Source: Sphingomonas sp. UV9
GTDB taxonomy: Bacteria; Pseudomonadota; Alphaproteobacteria; Sphingomonadales; Sphingomonadaceae
Assembly (NCBI RefSeq): GCF_004101245.1
Contig: NZ_SCIN01000001.1
Coordinates: 510,784 to 574,783 of the forward strand
DNA length: 64,000 nt
Direction of reading: 5' to 3'
Under the pieces are notes generated by a model. The model was not told the DNA's origin and did not search any database. It worked only from the letters and a program-made list of their open reading frames with translations. A program made the position numbers and the translations under genes. This document shows, in pieces, positions 1 to 8,663 of the stretch (positions are counted from its first letter, which is position 1; the number at the start of each line of letters is the position of its first letter).

Positions 1-1
1 C

Positions 2-205
2 GTCATTGTCAAGCATGGCGGCGGCTGGACCAGCGTTTACGGCCACGCGTCCAAACTGCTCGTCCAGCGCGGCCAGAGCGTGAAGCGCGGCCAGACGATC
101 GCCTTGTCGGGCGACACCGGCTTCGCCGACCGGCCGGAGTTGCACTTCGAACTCCGCAAGGGCCGCACACCGGTCGATCCCTCTTCGCAATTGCCGCGAA
201 GCTAG
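2..205 (+). CDS. C-terminal part of an M23 (LytM) peptidase-fold protein, NlpD-like
   Basis: The gene enters from outside the window; 67 codons remain, ending in TAG. The visible part is the end of a LytM domain: YGHAS, then [18 protein letters not shown], then [16 protein letters not shown]. Active M23 endopeptidases carry an HxH motif (usually HLHFE). Here the first His is Glu (ELHFE), while the later His and the LHFE strand are kept. That pattern is typical of NlpD/EnvC-type LytM factors, which activate cell-wall amidases and do not cut peptidoglycan themselves. The N-terminus is missing, so signal peptide, LysM or coiled-coil regions cannot be judged. Family assignment is firm; the regulator role is inferred from the degenerate motif. 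Confidence 0.85.
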   Translation, partial: VIVKHGGGWTSVYGHASKLLVQRGQSVKRGQTIALSGDTGFADRPELHFELRKGRTPVDPSSQLPRS

Positions 206-235
206 CACGCGGACCTTACCGGGATCCCGCCCCCA

Positions 236-319
236 CGTCATTCCAGCGAAAGCTGGGATATCCCCGTTCGAGCCCCAGCATCCGCCCCACAAAGATCCCA
301 GCTTTCGCTGGGATGACGA
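236..319. repeat. Inverted pair of GAAA-loop palindromes (REP-like)
   Basis: Two facing copies of a hairpin with stem CCAGC/GCTGG and loop GAAA, about 45 bp apart. The outer edges are GTCAT at the left and ATGAC at the right. The element fills the gap between the M23 gene and tyrS. It belongs to the GAAN-loop superfamily found throughout this window. Confidence 0.8.
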
Positions 320-366
320 TCGGGGCCGGGATGACGGAGGAAGTGCCGCATGCTAGTCGCCCTCGC

Positions 367-1590
367 ATGACCTACCAGTCCAACCTGCTCACTACGCTGA
401 CCTCGCGCGGCTATGTCCACCAGATGACCGACGCCCCCGCGCTCGATGCGCTTGCCGGCAAGCAGGTCGTGCCCGGCTATATCGGCTTCGACCCGACTGC
501 GCCGTCGCTCCACGTCGGCAGCCTCGTCCAGATCATGCTGCTCCGCCGGCTCCAGCAAAGCGGCCACAAACCGATTGTGCTGATGGGCGGCGGCACCGGC
601 AAGATCGGTGACCCCAGCTTCAAGGACGAAGCCCGGAAATTGCTCGGCGAGGACGGCATCAAGGCCAACGTCGCCTCGATCCGCCGTATCTTCGAGCGCT
701 TCCTGACGTTCGGCGACGGTCCCACCGACGCCGTCATGCTCGACAATGCCGAGTGGCTCGACGCGCTCGAATACATCCCGTTCCTGCGCGATGTCGGCCA
801 GCATTTCTCGGTCAACCGGATGCTGGCGTTCGATTCGGTTAAGCTCCGCCTCGACCGCGAACAGTCGCTGAGCTTCCTCGAATTCAACTACATGATCCTC
901 CAGGCCTACGACTTCCTGGAGCTATCGCGACGCGCGGATTGCCGGCTGCAGATGGGCGGATCGGACCAATGGGGCAACATCGTCAACGGTATCGAACTGT
1001 CGCGACGGATGGATTCGACCGAAGTCTATGGCATCACCACGCCGCTGATCACGACCGCGGACGGCGCCAAGATGGGCAAGACCATGTCGGGCGCGGTCTG
1101 GCTACACGAGGATCAGCTGCCGCATTTCGATTACTGGCAGTTCTGGCGCAACACCGACGACCGCGACGTCGGGCGCTTCCTGCGCCTGTTCACCGACCTG
1201 CCGCTCGACGAGATCGCCCGGCTCGAAGCGCTGGAAGGCGCGGAGATTAACGCCGCCAAGATCGTGCTCGCCAACGAAGCGACCGCAATGTGTCGCGGCC
1301 GGTCTGCCGCCGAGCAGGCCGCCGAAACCGCGCGTAAGACATTCGAAGAAGGCGCGTCGGGCGACTCCCTGCCAAGTATCTCGGTGAATGGCGGCTCGAT
1401 CGGGATCGTCGAGGCGCTGGTCGGGCTGGGCTTCGTAGCGTCCAACGGCGAAGCGCGGCGCAAGATTGCCGAGGGCGCGGTTCGGGTCGATGGCGAGGCC
1501 GTGAAGGACCCAAACGCCTCGATCGACGTCGCGTCGCCGGTCCGCTTGAGCCTCGGCAAGAAACGGCACGGGATGCTAACCCCCTCGTAA
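367..1590 (+). CDS. tyrS: Tyrosyl-tRNA synthetase
   Basis: A 407-residue class I aminoacyl-tRNA synthetase that charges tRNA-Tyr in the cytoplasm. The HIGH-type motif is SLHVGSL near residue 48, and the KMSKS-type loop is AKMGKT near residue 238. The Rossmann-fold catalytic domain fills the first two thirds. An S4 RNA-binding domain closes the protein ([16 protein letters not shown]). The frame is open upstream to 313, but ATG 367 gives the usual family N-terminus ([11 protein letters not shown]). The longer version would be read out of the upstream palindrome. No good Shine-Dalgarno lies at the standard distance from 367, so the start is probable, not proven. Length matches the family. Confidence 0.96.
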   Translation: MTYQSNLLTTLTSRGYVHQMTDAPALDALAGKQVVPGYIGFDPTAPSLHVGSLVQIMLLRRLQQSGHKPIVLMGGGTGKIGDPSFKDEARKLLGEDGIKANVASIRRIFERFLTFGDGPTDAVMLDNAEWLDALEYIPFLRDVGQHFSVNRMLAFDSVKLRLDREQSLSFLEFNYMILQAYDFLELSRRADCRLQMGGSDQWGNIVNGIELSRRMDSTEVYGITTPLITTADGAKMGKTMSGAVWLHEDQLPHFDYWQFWRNTDDRDVGRFLRLFTDLPLDEIARLEALEGAEINAAKIVLANEATAMCRGRSAAEQAAETARKTFEEGASGDSLPSISVNGGSIGIVEALVGLGFVASNGEARRKIAEGAVRVDGEAVKDPNASIDVASPVRLSLGKKRHGMLTPS

Positions 1591-1696
1591 TCCGCAGATT
1601 TTGTTGACGGAGAACGGAGCGTTAAGCATCCTCGTTCGCACGCGGTTCACCGCGAGACGATTAAGCCGGTGACCGTATAAAACCGGGGAACATCCG

Positions 1697-2014
1697 ATGC
1701 GAAATTATGCCACGGCTGTTCGGGACCATCGCGGAGAGCCCCGCGACGAGGTGATGCATCGGACGCACGCGATCGACGGCGATGGCCGCAGCATGAGGCT
1801 GGTGCTGGTCAACATGTCGGCGAACGGACTGATGGCGCGCTGCGAAGGTGCGCCGGAAGCCGGCGGCCGGTTGCGGATCACGCTCCCTATCCTGGGCGGT
1901 ATCGATGCCGTCGTGCGCTGGTCGCTGGGCGGGCGGATCGGCTGCGAGCTCGAAAAGACGATCCCGCTCGCCGACTATTACAGCATGCTGTCGATAATGG
2001 TCCGCGCCTGCTGA
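1697..2014 (+). CDS. PilZ-domain protein
   Basis: A 105-residue protein made almost entirely of one PilZ domain, the fold that usually binds cyclic-di-GMP. The second PilZ motif is clear (VNMSANGLM, matching D/N-x-S-x-x-G near residue 36). An arginine-rich segment (DHRGEPRDEVMHR) stands where the RxxxR motif is expected, but the spacing is not classical, so ligand binding is uncertain. A GGGGAA Shine-Dalgarno precedes ATG 1697, with a TATAAA stretch shortly before it. Single-domain PilZ proteins of this size are common in sphingomonads and often act as adaptors for motility or polysaccharide control. No partner is encoded next to it. Confidence 0.8.
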   Translation: MRNYATAVRDHRGEPRDEVMHRTHAIDGDGRSMRLVLVNMSANGLMARCEGAPEAGGRLRITLPILGGIDAVVRWSLGGRIGCELEKTIPLADYYSMLSIMVRAC

Positions 2015-2016
2015 GG

Positions 2017-2457
2017 TCAGCCGCCGCGGACGAGCAGCACCCCGCCGATCACCAGCACGACACCCGCCACCCGCGCGAGACTGATCGGTTGCGCGGTGAG
2101 CCCGAGCAGGCCGAACCGGTCGAGCACCAGTGCGGTCACGAGCTGGCTCCCCACCGCGATCGTCAGCGCCGATGCAAGCCCCAATCGCGGCGTCGCATAC
2201 GCGAGTGCTGCGACGAAGCACGCGCCATACAGACCTCCGAGCCACGCCCAGCCTGGCGCGCCCTTGAGCGTCGCGGGCATCGTCCGATCCGTCGCCGCCC
2301 AGATCGCAAACAGGACGGCAGTGCCGATCGCAAACGAGACGAGCGAAGCGAGCCATACCGAGCCCGACGTCTTCGCCAACGCGGCGTTGGTCGGCGGCTG
2401 AACCGCCAGCCCGACGCCGGCGAGCAGAACGATGAGGATCGGGAAAAGCGCGGGCAT
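2017..2457 (-). CDS. DMT-superfamily small membrane transporter (DUF606/YdcZ type)
   Basis: A 146-residue membrane protein starting at MPALFPILIVLLAGVG. Five hydrophobic segments are visible and the protein ends with a helix rich in V, L and G. The motif QPPTNAALAK after helix 1 and the half-size length fit the DUF606 (YdcZ) family. Those proteins resemble one half of an EamA drug/metabolite transporter and act as dimers; the substrate is unknown. The frame is open upstream to 2604, inside the recG end, but that extension is Arg-rich and does not look like part of the family. It lies 52 bp downstream of recG on the same strand, so co-transcription is likely. Confidence 0.8.
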   Translation of the reverse strand: MPALFPILIVLLAGVGLAVQPPTNAALAKTSGSVWLASLVSFAIGTAVLFAIWAATDRTMPATLKGAPGWAWLGGLYGACFVAALAYATPRLGLASALTIAVGSQLVTALVLDRFGLLGLTAQPISLARVAGVVLVIGGVLLVRGG

Positions 2458-2509
2458 CCGCCGTCCGTGGCGGCGTGCGCCCGTGAATGCAACCGGCGAG
2501 ACGCCGGCC

Positions 2510-4561
2510 TCACCCCGATCGCAGCAGCGCCACCCCGGCATCACGATCGAACAGATAGAGAGCGGTGCGGGCCGCTTGCCCTCTCGTTCCCTCCAACCCA
2601 CCATCGCGGTCGATCAGCAGCCGCGCGTCGTCGTGCGCGCATTGCAGCAGGTCCGCCATCATCTCGGGCGTGGCTAAGCGGAACGCCATCTCGCCGGATT
2701 GCTTGGTGCCGAGCAGTTCGCCCGCACCGCGCAATCGCAGATCCTCCTCGGCAATCCGGAACCCGTCGTTGGTCTCGCGCATCAAAGCGAGTCGCGCGCG
2801 CGACGTTTCGCTGAGCGACGACCCGCGCATCAGCAGGCAGATCGACCGTCCGGTACCGCGCCCGACGCGTCCGCGAAGCTGGTGCAACTGCGCAAGGCCG
2901 AAGCGATCGGCGTGCTCGATCACGATCAGCGTGGCATTGGGCACGTCGACGCCGACCTCGATCACCGTCGTCGCGACCAGCACCGACGTGCGCGCGGCGG
3001 AGAATTCGCCCATCACTGCGTCCTTCTCGGCGGGCTTCATCCGACCATGGACCAGCGCCACCTTGTCCCCGAACCGGGTGCGCAGCACCTCCGCGCGCAT
3101 CTCGGCCGCGGCGAGGTCGCTCTTCTCGCTTTCCTCGACCAGCGGGCACACCCAATAGGCCTGCCCCCCATCCGCCAGATGCCGGCCGAGCGCGTTGACC
3201 ACGTCGTCGAGGCGATCCTCGGAGATTACCCGCGTCTCGATCGGCTGGCGGCCCGGCGGCATCTCGTCGAGGCGGCTGACGTCCATCTCGCCGTACTGCG
3301 CGAGCGTCAGCGTGCGCGGGATCGGCGTTGCGGTCATGGCTAGCAGATGCGGTGGCGCAACGCCTTTCGCCTGCAACGTCATGCGTTGCGCGACCCCGAA
3401 GCGGTGCTGCTCGTCGACCACGACAAGCCCTAGATCCTTGTAGCCGACCGCGTCCTGGAAGATCGCATGCGTGCCGATCAGGATATCGATCTCGCCGCTT
3501 GCCAGGGCCATCAGAGTCGCCTCGCGCACGCGGCCCTTGTCGCGACCGGTGAGCACGCCGATCTCGATCGGCAGGCCGGCGAGCGTCTTGCGCAGCGTCT
3601 CGTAATGCTGGCGCGCAAGGATTTCGGTCGGCGCGAGCATCGCCGCCTGCGCGCCCGCTTCGACCGCGATCAGCATCACCATCGCCGCGACCAACGTCTT
3701 GCCCGAGCCGACATCGCCCTGCAGCAGCCGCAGCATCGGCGCGGTCTGCCCGAGATCGCCCTCGATCTCGCCGACCGTCCGCGATTGCGCGCCGGTCAGC
3801 GTGTAGGGCAGCTTGAGCATGCCCCGCAGCCGCCCGTCGCCATGCAGCGCGCGCCCCCGCCGCTTGCGCGTGTCGGCGCGGACGAGCGTCATCGCGAGCT
3901 GGTTGGCGAACACCTCGTCATAGGCAAGCCGCTCGCGGGCCTTTGCGTCCGCGGGGTCGGCATGGATCCGCTCCAGCGATTCGAGCCAGCCCGGCCATTC
4001 GCGTTTCGCCTTCAGCCCCGGCTCGATCCACTCGGCCAGATCGGGCGCGCGCGCGACCGCCTGCGTCGTCAGCGCCGCCAACCGCCGCGAGGTGAGCCCC
4101 TCCGACAGCGGATAGATCGGCTCGCGCTCGCGAAGCTCCTCGTCCTGCTCGACGATGTCGGGATGGACGATCTGGAGGTCCTGGCCATATTCGTCGAGCC
4201 GCCCCGACACGCGCTTGGCCTCGCCGATCGGCAGCAGCTTCTTCGCCCAGCCCGAACTGCCGCCGAAGAAGACGAGGCTGACGATATTGCCGTGGATGTC
4301 GGCGGCCTGCACGCGCGTCGGGCCCCGGCCCGAACTCACGCGGTGCTCGCGCGCGGTCAGCGTGATCACGATGATCCGCCCGGCATCGCTCGCCATCAGC
4401 TCTGTGCGCGGCACCCGATCGACATAGCCGGTGGGCAGATGGAAGGCGACGTCGACGACGCGCGCAAGCCCGAGCCGGTCGAGCGGCTTGGCGAGCGCAG
4501 GCCCCACCCCTTTCAGGACGAGGGTTTCGGCGAACAGCGGATTGAGGATTTCGGGTCGCAT
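2510..4561 (-). CDS. recG: ATP-dependent DNA helicase RecG
   Basis: A 683-residue superfamily 2 helicase that remodels stalled replication forks and branches Holliday junctions. The N-terminal wedge domain starts with the usual LKGVGPALAKPLDRLG. Helicase motif I is GDVGSGKT, motif II is DEQH (VVDEQHRFG), and motif VI is QLRGRVGRG. The C-terminal TRG-type region (RIAEEDLRLRGAGELLGTKQ) is complete. Length is normal. It is divergent from sdhE with a 72-bp gap and is followed by a small DMT transporter. Confidence 0.97.
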   Translation of the reverse strand: MRPEILNPLFAETLVLKGVGPALAKPLDRLGLARVVDVAFHLPTGYVDRVPRTELMASDAGRIIVITLTAREHRVSSGRGPTRVQAADIHGNIVSLVFFGGSSGWAKKLLPIGEAKRVSGRLDEYGQDLQIVHPDIVEQDEELREREPIYPLSEGLTSRRLAALTTQAVARAPDLAEWIEPGLKAKREWPGWLESLERIHADPADAKARERLAYDEVFANQLAMTLVRADTRKRRGRALHGDGRLRGMLKLPYTLTGAQSRTVGEIEGDLGQTAPMLRLLQGDVGSGKTLVAAMVMLIAVEAGAQAAMLAPTEILARQHYETLRKTLAGLPIEIGVLTGRDKGRVREATLMALASGEIDILIGTHAIFQDAVGYKDLGLVVVDEQHRFGVAQRMTLQAKGVAPPHLLAMTATPIPRTLTLAQYGEMDVSRLDEMPPGRQPIETRVISEDRLDDVVNALGRHLADGGQAYWVCPLVEESEKSDLAAAEMRAEVLRTRFGDKVALVHGRMKPAEKDAVMGEFSAARTSVLVATTVIEVGVDVPNATLIVIEHADRFGLAQLHQLRGRVGRGTGRSICLLMRGSSLSETSRARLALMRETNDGFRIAEEDLRLRGAGELLGTKQSGEMAFRLATPEMMADLLQCAHDDARLLIDRDGGLEGTRGQAARTALYLFDRDAGVALLRSG

Positions 4562-4633
4562 GACTATCTGGCCTCTATAGCCCAGCCGACGCCCGCCGCC
4601 AGCGGTCGCCGGTCAATCGGCGTTGGAGATATC

Positions 4634-4900
4634 ATGGACCACGAAACCCGCCTCAAGCGCCTGGGCTTCCGCAGCTCGCACCGCGGCACGCGCGAAGCCG
4701 ACATGATGATCGGCGGCTTCTTCGAAACCTATGGCCGCACCTGGACGCCCGAGCAGCTCGACTGGTTCGAGGCGCTGCTAGAGGAGCAGGACGTCGACAT
4801 CATGGGCTGGGCGATCGGCTCGATTCCGTGCCCGCCCGAATGGAACGGCCCGATGATGCAGGCCATGCGCGACATCAATTACGTCACGGTCGTGAAGTAA
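4634..4900 (+). CDS. sdhE: Succinate dehydrogenase assembly factor 2 (FAD assembly factor SdhE)
   Basis: An 88-residue protein of the SdhE/Sdh5 (DUF339) family. These small cytoplasmic proteins help attach FAD covalently to the flavoprotein subunit SdhA of succinate dehydrogenase. The key RGxxE motif is present (RGTREADMMIG, residues 18-28), followed by the family pattern FEALLEEQDVDIMGW. ATG 4634 has GGAG six bases upstream. The open frame continues far upstream, antisense to recG, but that extension is a shadow. The order recG / sdhE / mfd is a recurring alphaproteobacterial arrangement. Confidence 0.93.
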   Translation: MDHETRLKRLGFRSSHRGTREADMMIGGFFETYGRTWTPEQLDWFEALLEEQDVDIMGWAIGSIPCPPEWNGPMMQAMRDINYVTVVK

Positions 4901-4910
4901 CGCCGTACAG

Positions 4911-5018
4911 CACCTCCCCGGCGAAGGCCGGGGCCCAAATGGTGGGCGATCGTAATTGACCGCAGTCCGCCGTTACGACCACCTCTCCAATTGGACCCCG
5001 GCCTTCGCCGGGGAGGTA
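4911..5018. repeat. Inverted pair of GAAG-loop palindromes (REP-like, CCAATTGG class)
   Basis: Left arm CCCCGGCGAAGGCCGGGG followed by CCCAAATGG; right arm CCAATTGGACCCCGG running into CTTCGCCGGGG. The pair fills the gap between sdhE and mfd. The right-hand edge reads GGGGAGGT and directly forms the ribosome binding site of mfd. Confidence 0.85.
5011..5017 (+). promoter_or_regulatory. mfd Shine-Dalgarno embedded in palindrome edge
   Basis: GGGAGGT lies four bases before ATG 5021. The same bases are the outer end of the palindrome stem, so pairing with CACCTCCCC at 4911-4919 could mask it in RNA. Confidence 0.7.
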
Positions 5019-5020
5019 AT

Positions 5021-8000
5021 ATGCCAGATCTGAACACGATCCTCTCCGCGACGACCCCGCTGACGCTGTCGGGCGTGCCGTCGGGGTTCCAGCCGTCGCT
5101 GCTCGCCGATCTCGCGCGCGCCGCGAAGACGCGCGCGGTGTTCATCGCGCCCGACGATGCGGCGATGCGTGCGATCGCCTCGACCGCGGCATTCTTCGCG
5201 CCCGATCTCGAGGTGCTGAGCTTCCCCGCCTGGGATTGCCTCCCCTATGACCGCGCCTCGCCGACGCTGCGCGTCATGGCCGAGCGGGTCGCCGCGTTGC
5301 AGCGACTCCAAGGCAAGCCCAAGGGCCCGCAGCTGCTGCTGACCACGGCGAACGCCGCGACTCAGCGCGTCCTGACGCCGTTCCGCATCCGCCAGCTCAT
5401 CGCGCGGCTCGCGCCCGGCGAGCGGATCGGTCGCGACAAGCTCGCAACGCTGCTCCAGGCGAACGGCTATGTCCGCACCGACACCGTCCACGACCAGGGC
5501 GAATATGCGGTGCGCGGCGGGATCGTCGACCTCTACCCGTCGGGCGAGGACCATGCGCTGCGCCTCGACTTCTTCGGCGACGAGATCGAGAGCGTCCGCA
5601 CCTTCGACGCCGCCGACCAGCGCACCACCGGCCGGATCGACGGCTTCGTCCTGCTCCCCGCCTCCGAAGCCTTGCTCGACGAAGACTCGATCAAGCGCTT
5701 CCGCACGCGCTACCGCGACGCGTTCGGCGCGACCGCGACGGGCGATCCGATGTACCAGGCGATCTCCGAAGGCCGGCGGATCGCAGGCATGGAGCATTGG
5801 CTGCCGCTGTTCGAAGAGAAGATGGCGACGCTGTTCGACCATCTCGGCGCCGACGACGTCCTGGTCCGCGACAGCGGCGTCGCCGCGGCGGCGGAGAGCC
5901 GGCTCGAATCGATCGCCGACTATTACGAGAACCGCAAGCGCGCCGAGGCCGCGCAACCCGGCAGCTACCGTCCGATGCCCGCCAAGGCGCTCTATCTCGA
6001 CGCGCAGGACTGGTCGGGCGCGACCGAGGCATTCGCCGCGCACATCACCTCGCCCTTCCACGAGCCGGAAAGCGCGACCGTGCTCGACTTCGCGGTAGAC
6101 GGCCCGCGCGACTTCGGCCCCGAGCGCGCCGCGCAGGCGAACATCTACGAAGCCGTCGCCGATCATGTCGAGAAGCTGCGCAAGCAGGGCCGCAAGCCGA
6201 TCCTCGCCAGCTATTCGATCGGCGCGCGCGAACGCTTGGGTAGTTTGCTCGCCGACCACGGGCTGAAGGGCGGCAAGCACGCCGAGACCTGGCAGGAGGC
6301 GCTCGGCGTCTCGGATACCGCCAAGAGCTTCGGCGTCGCGCTGATCGTCCTCCCGCTCGATCACGGCTTCACCGCGCCGGGCGTTGCCGTCCTCACCGAG
6401 CAGGACATGCTCGGCGACCGCCTCGTCCACCGCAAGAAGCGCAAGAAATCCGCCGACGCGTTCCTCGCCGAACTCGCCACGCTGACACCCGGCGATCTCG
6501 TCGTTCATACCGAACACGGCATCGGCCGCTACGAGGGGCTTACCTCGATCCCGGTCGGCCAAAGCCCGCACGACTGCGTCGCGCTGAGTTATGCCGGCGG
6601 CGACAAGCTCTACGTCCCGGTCGAGAATATCGACGTCCTCTCGCGCTACGGCTCGTCGGAAGAGGGCGCATCGCTCGACAAGCTCGGCGGCGAAGGCTGG
6701 CAGCGTCGCAAGTCGAAGATGAAGGAGCGGATCCGCGAGATCGCGGGCGAGCTCATCGCGACTGCCGCCGAACGCGCGCTGCATCCCGGCGACGTGCTCG
6801 AACCCGACGCCAGCGGCTATCCGAGCTTCGTCGACCGCTTCCCCTACGAGGAAACCGAGGATCAGGACCGCGCGATCGAGGACGTGCTGGGCGATCTTGC
6901 GGCGGGCAAACCGATGGACCGACTCGTCGTCGGCGATGTCGGCTTCGGCAAGACCGAGGTGGCCCTTCGCGCGGCATTCGTCGCGGCAATGGGCGGCAAA
7001 CAGGTCGCGATCGTCTGCCCGACGACGCTGCTCGCGCGCCAGCACTACAACAACTTCGTCAGCCGGTTCGAAGGCTTCCCGATGAACATGGGCCGCCTCT
7101 CGCGGCTCGTCACCGCGAGCGAGGCGAAGGCGACCAAGGAGGGGCTGGCGAACGGCACGATCGACGTCGTGATCGGCACGCACGCGCTGCTCGCGAAGAC
7201 GATCGATTTCAAGCGATTGGGCCTCGTCGTCGTCGACGAGGAACAGCGGTTCGGCGTGACGCACAAGGAGCGGCTGAAGGCGCTCCGGGCCGACGTCCAC
7301 ATGCTGACGCTGACCGCAACGCCGATCCCGCGGACATTGCAGATGGCGATGTCGGGCATCCGCGAGTTGTCGGTGATCCAGACCCCGCCGGTCGATCGCC
7401 TCGCGGTGCGGACCTACATCATGCCGTTCGATCCGGTCGTGCTGCGCGAGGCATTGCTGCGCGAGCATTACCGTGGCGGGCAGAGCTTCGTCGTCACGCC
7501 GCGCGTCGCCGACCTGCCCGAGATCGAGGAGTTCCTGCGCGAACAGGTGCCCGAGATCCGCTTTGTCGTCGCGCACGGCCAGATGTCGCCGACCGAGGTC
7601 GAGGAGCGCATGTCCGCCTTCTATGACAAGAAGTTCGAGGTGCTCGTCTCGACCACGATCATCGAGAGCGGGATCGATATCGCGTCCGCCAACACGATGA
7701 TCGTCCACCGCGCCGACCGCTTCGGGCTCGCCCAGCTCTATCAGCTGCGCGGGCGTGTCGGCCGGTCGAAGACGCGCGCCTATGCGTATCTGGTGACGCC
7801 GCCCGAACGGCAGATGACCATCACCGCGGAAAAGCGCCTGAAAGTACTGTCCGATCTCGATTCGCTCGGCGCCGGGTTCCAGCTTGCCAGCCACGATCTC
7901 GATATCCGGGGGGCCGGCAACATGCTCGGCGACGAGCAGACCGGGCATATCAAGGAGGTCGGGTTCGAGCTCTACCAGGCGATGCTCGAGGAGGCGATCA

Positions 8001-8491
8001 TGGACGCCAAGGCGGGCGGCATGACCTCGGGGCGCCCGCGCGATTTCTCGCCGCAGATCACGGTCGATGCGCCGATCCTCATCCCCGAGGACTATGTGCC
8101 CGATCTTGACCTGCGGATGGGGCTGTATCGTCGCCTCAACGATCTCGACGAGAGCCAGGAGATCGAGGCGTTCGCCGCCGAGATGATCGACCGCTTCGGG
8201 CCGCTGCCGGATGCGACCGAAAATTTGATCAAGGTCATCGAGATCAAGCTGAACGCCAAGAAGGCGTGCGTAGCGAAGATCGACGTCGGCCTGCGCGGCG
8301 TGTTGGTCTCGTTCCACAACGATACGCCGCCGAACATCGACAAGCTGCTGGCGTATGTCGAGCGGCTCAACGGCGTCGCGCGGCTGCGTCCGGACAGCAA
8401 GCTGGTGCTGCAACGCGCCTGGGGCGATCCGAAAGCGCGGCTGCACGGCGCGCTGCAATTGTCCAAGGGGCTGGCGAAGGCGGCGGGGTAA
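5021..8491 (+). CDS. mfd: Transcription-repair coupling factor
   Basis: A protein of about 1156 residues from ATG 5021. Mfd removes RNA polymerase stalled at DNA lesions and recruits the UvrABC excision machinery. Domains in order: UvrB-like N-terminal region; CarD-like RNA-polymerase interaction domain (LTPGDLVVHTEHGIGRYEGL, near residue 490); RecG-like translocase with motif I GDVGFGKTEVA and motif II DEEQ; TRCF C-terminal domain (DYVPDLDLRMGLYRRL). The upstream TTG at 4991 lies inside the palindrome and is not needed, since ATG 5021 has a strong Shine-Dalgarno. Length is standard. Confidence 0.97.
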   Translation: MPDLNTILSATTPLTLSGVPSGFQPSLLADLARAAKTRAVFIAPDDAAMRAIASTAAFFAPDLEVLSFPAWDCLPYDRASPTLRVMAERVAALQRLQGKPKGPQLLLTTANAATQRVLTPFRIRQLIARLAPGERIGRDKLATLLQANGYVRTDTVHDQGEYAVRGGIVDLYPSGEDHALRLDFFGDEIESVRTFDAADQRTTGRIDGFVLLPASEALLDEDSIKRFRTRYRDAFGATATGDPMYQAISEGRRIAGMEHWLPLFEEKMATLFDHLGADDVLVRDSGVAAAAESRLESIADYYENRKRAEAAQPGSYRPMPAKALYLDAQDWSGATEAFAAHITSPFHEPESATVLDFAVDGPRDFGPERAAQANIYEAVADHVEKLRKQGRKPILASYSIGARERLGSLLADHGLKGGKHAETWQEALGVSDTAKSFGVALIVLPLDHGFTAPGVAVLTEQDMLGDRLVHRKKRKKSADAFLAELATLTPGDLVVHTEHGIGRYEGLTSIPVGQSPHDCVALSYAGGDKLYVPVENIDVLSRYGSSEEGASLDKLGGEGWQRRKSKMKERIREIAGELIATAAERALHPGDVLEPDASGYPSFVDRFPYEETEDQDRAIEDVLGDLAAGKPMDRLVVGDVGFGKTEVALRAAFVAAMGGKQVAIVCPTTLLARQHYNNFVSRFEGFPMNMGRLSRLVTASEAKATKEGLANGTIDVVIGTHALLAKTIDFKRLGLVVVDEEQRFGVTHKERLKALRADVHMLTLTATPIPRTLQMAMSGIRELSVIQTPPVDRLAVRTYIMPFDPVVLREALLREHYRGGQSFVVTPRVADLPEIEEFLREQVPEIRFVVAHGQMSPTEVEERMSAFYDKKFEVLVSTTIIESGIDIASANTMIVHRADRFGLAQLYQLRGRVGRSKTRAYAYLVTPPERQMTITAEKRLKVLSDLDSLGAGFQLASHDLDIRGAGNMLGDEQTGHIKEVGFELYQAMLEEAIMDAKAGGMTSGRPRDFSPQITVDAPILIPEDYVPDLDLRMGLYRRLNDLDESQEIEAFAAEMIDRFGPLPDATENLIKVIEIKLNAKKACVAKIDVGLRGVLVSFHNDTPPNIDKLLAYVERLNGVARLRPDSKLVLQRAWGDPKARLHGALQLSKGLAKAAG

Positions 8492-8517
8492 CGCCGTTCG
8501 ATCATTACGATCCCTAT

Positions 8518-8597
8518 CGTTCTCCTGCGAACGCAGGAGCCCAGGGTCACGAACGCCGCCCCCTATAATCCTGGATTCCTGCGTTCGCAGGAAAACG
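8518..8597. repeat. Inverted pair of GAAC-loop palindromes
   Basis: Left arm TTCTCCTGCGAACGCAGGAG followed by CCCAGG; right arm ATTCCTGCGTTCGCAGGAAA. The element lies directly downstream of mfd and before the shared terminator. Same superfamily as the other GAAN-loop elements. Confidence 0.85.
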
Positions 8598-8606
8598 GTA
8601 GCAATG

Positions 8607-8644
8607 AAAAAGCCCGGACTACCACTGGGGTAGCCCGGCCTTTT
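8607..8644. terminator. Bidirectional Rho-independent terminator between mfd and the lipoprotein gene
   Basis: AAAA, then an imperfect stem (AGCCCGGACTACC with GGTAGCCCGGCC, loop about five bases), then TTTT. With A-tract on one side and T-tract on the other it can serve mfd on the plus strand and the convergent lipoprotein gene on the minus strand. Confidence 0.75.
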
Positions 8645-8663
8645 CGATGGTCAGAGGTACCAC

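Noticed and set aside
3467..4633. N-terminal extension of SdhE by nearly 390 codons
   Set aside because: The extension is antisense to recG; the 88-residue product from ATG 4634 matches the family length and has a Shine-Dalgarno.
4973..8458. A 1161-codon open frame antisense to mfd
   Set aside because: It mirrors mfd almost exactly and consists of Arg/Asp/Leu-rich sequence typical of the reverse strand of GC-rich genes. No family features and no ribosome site.
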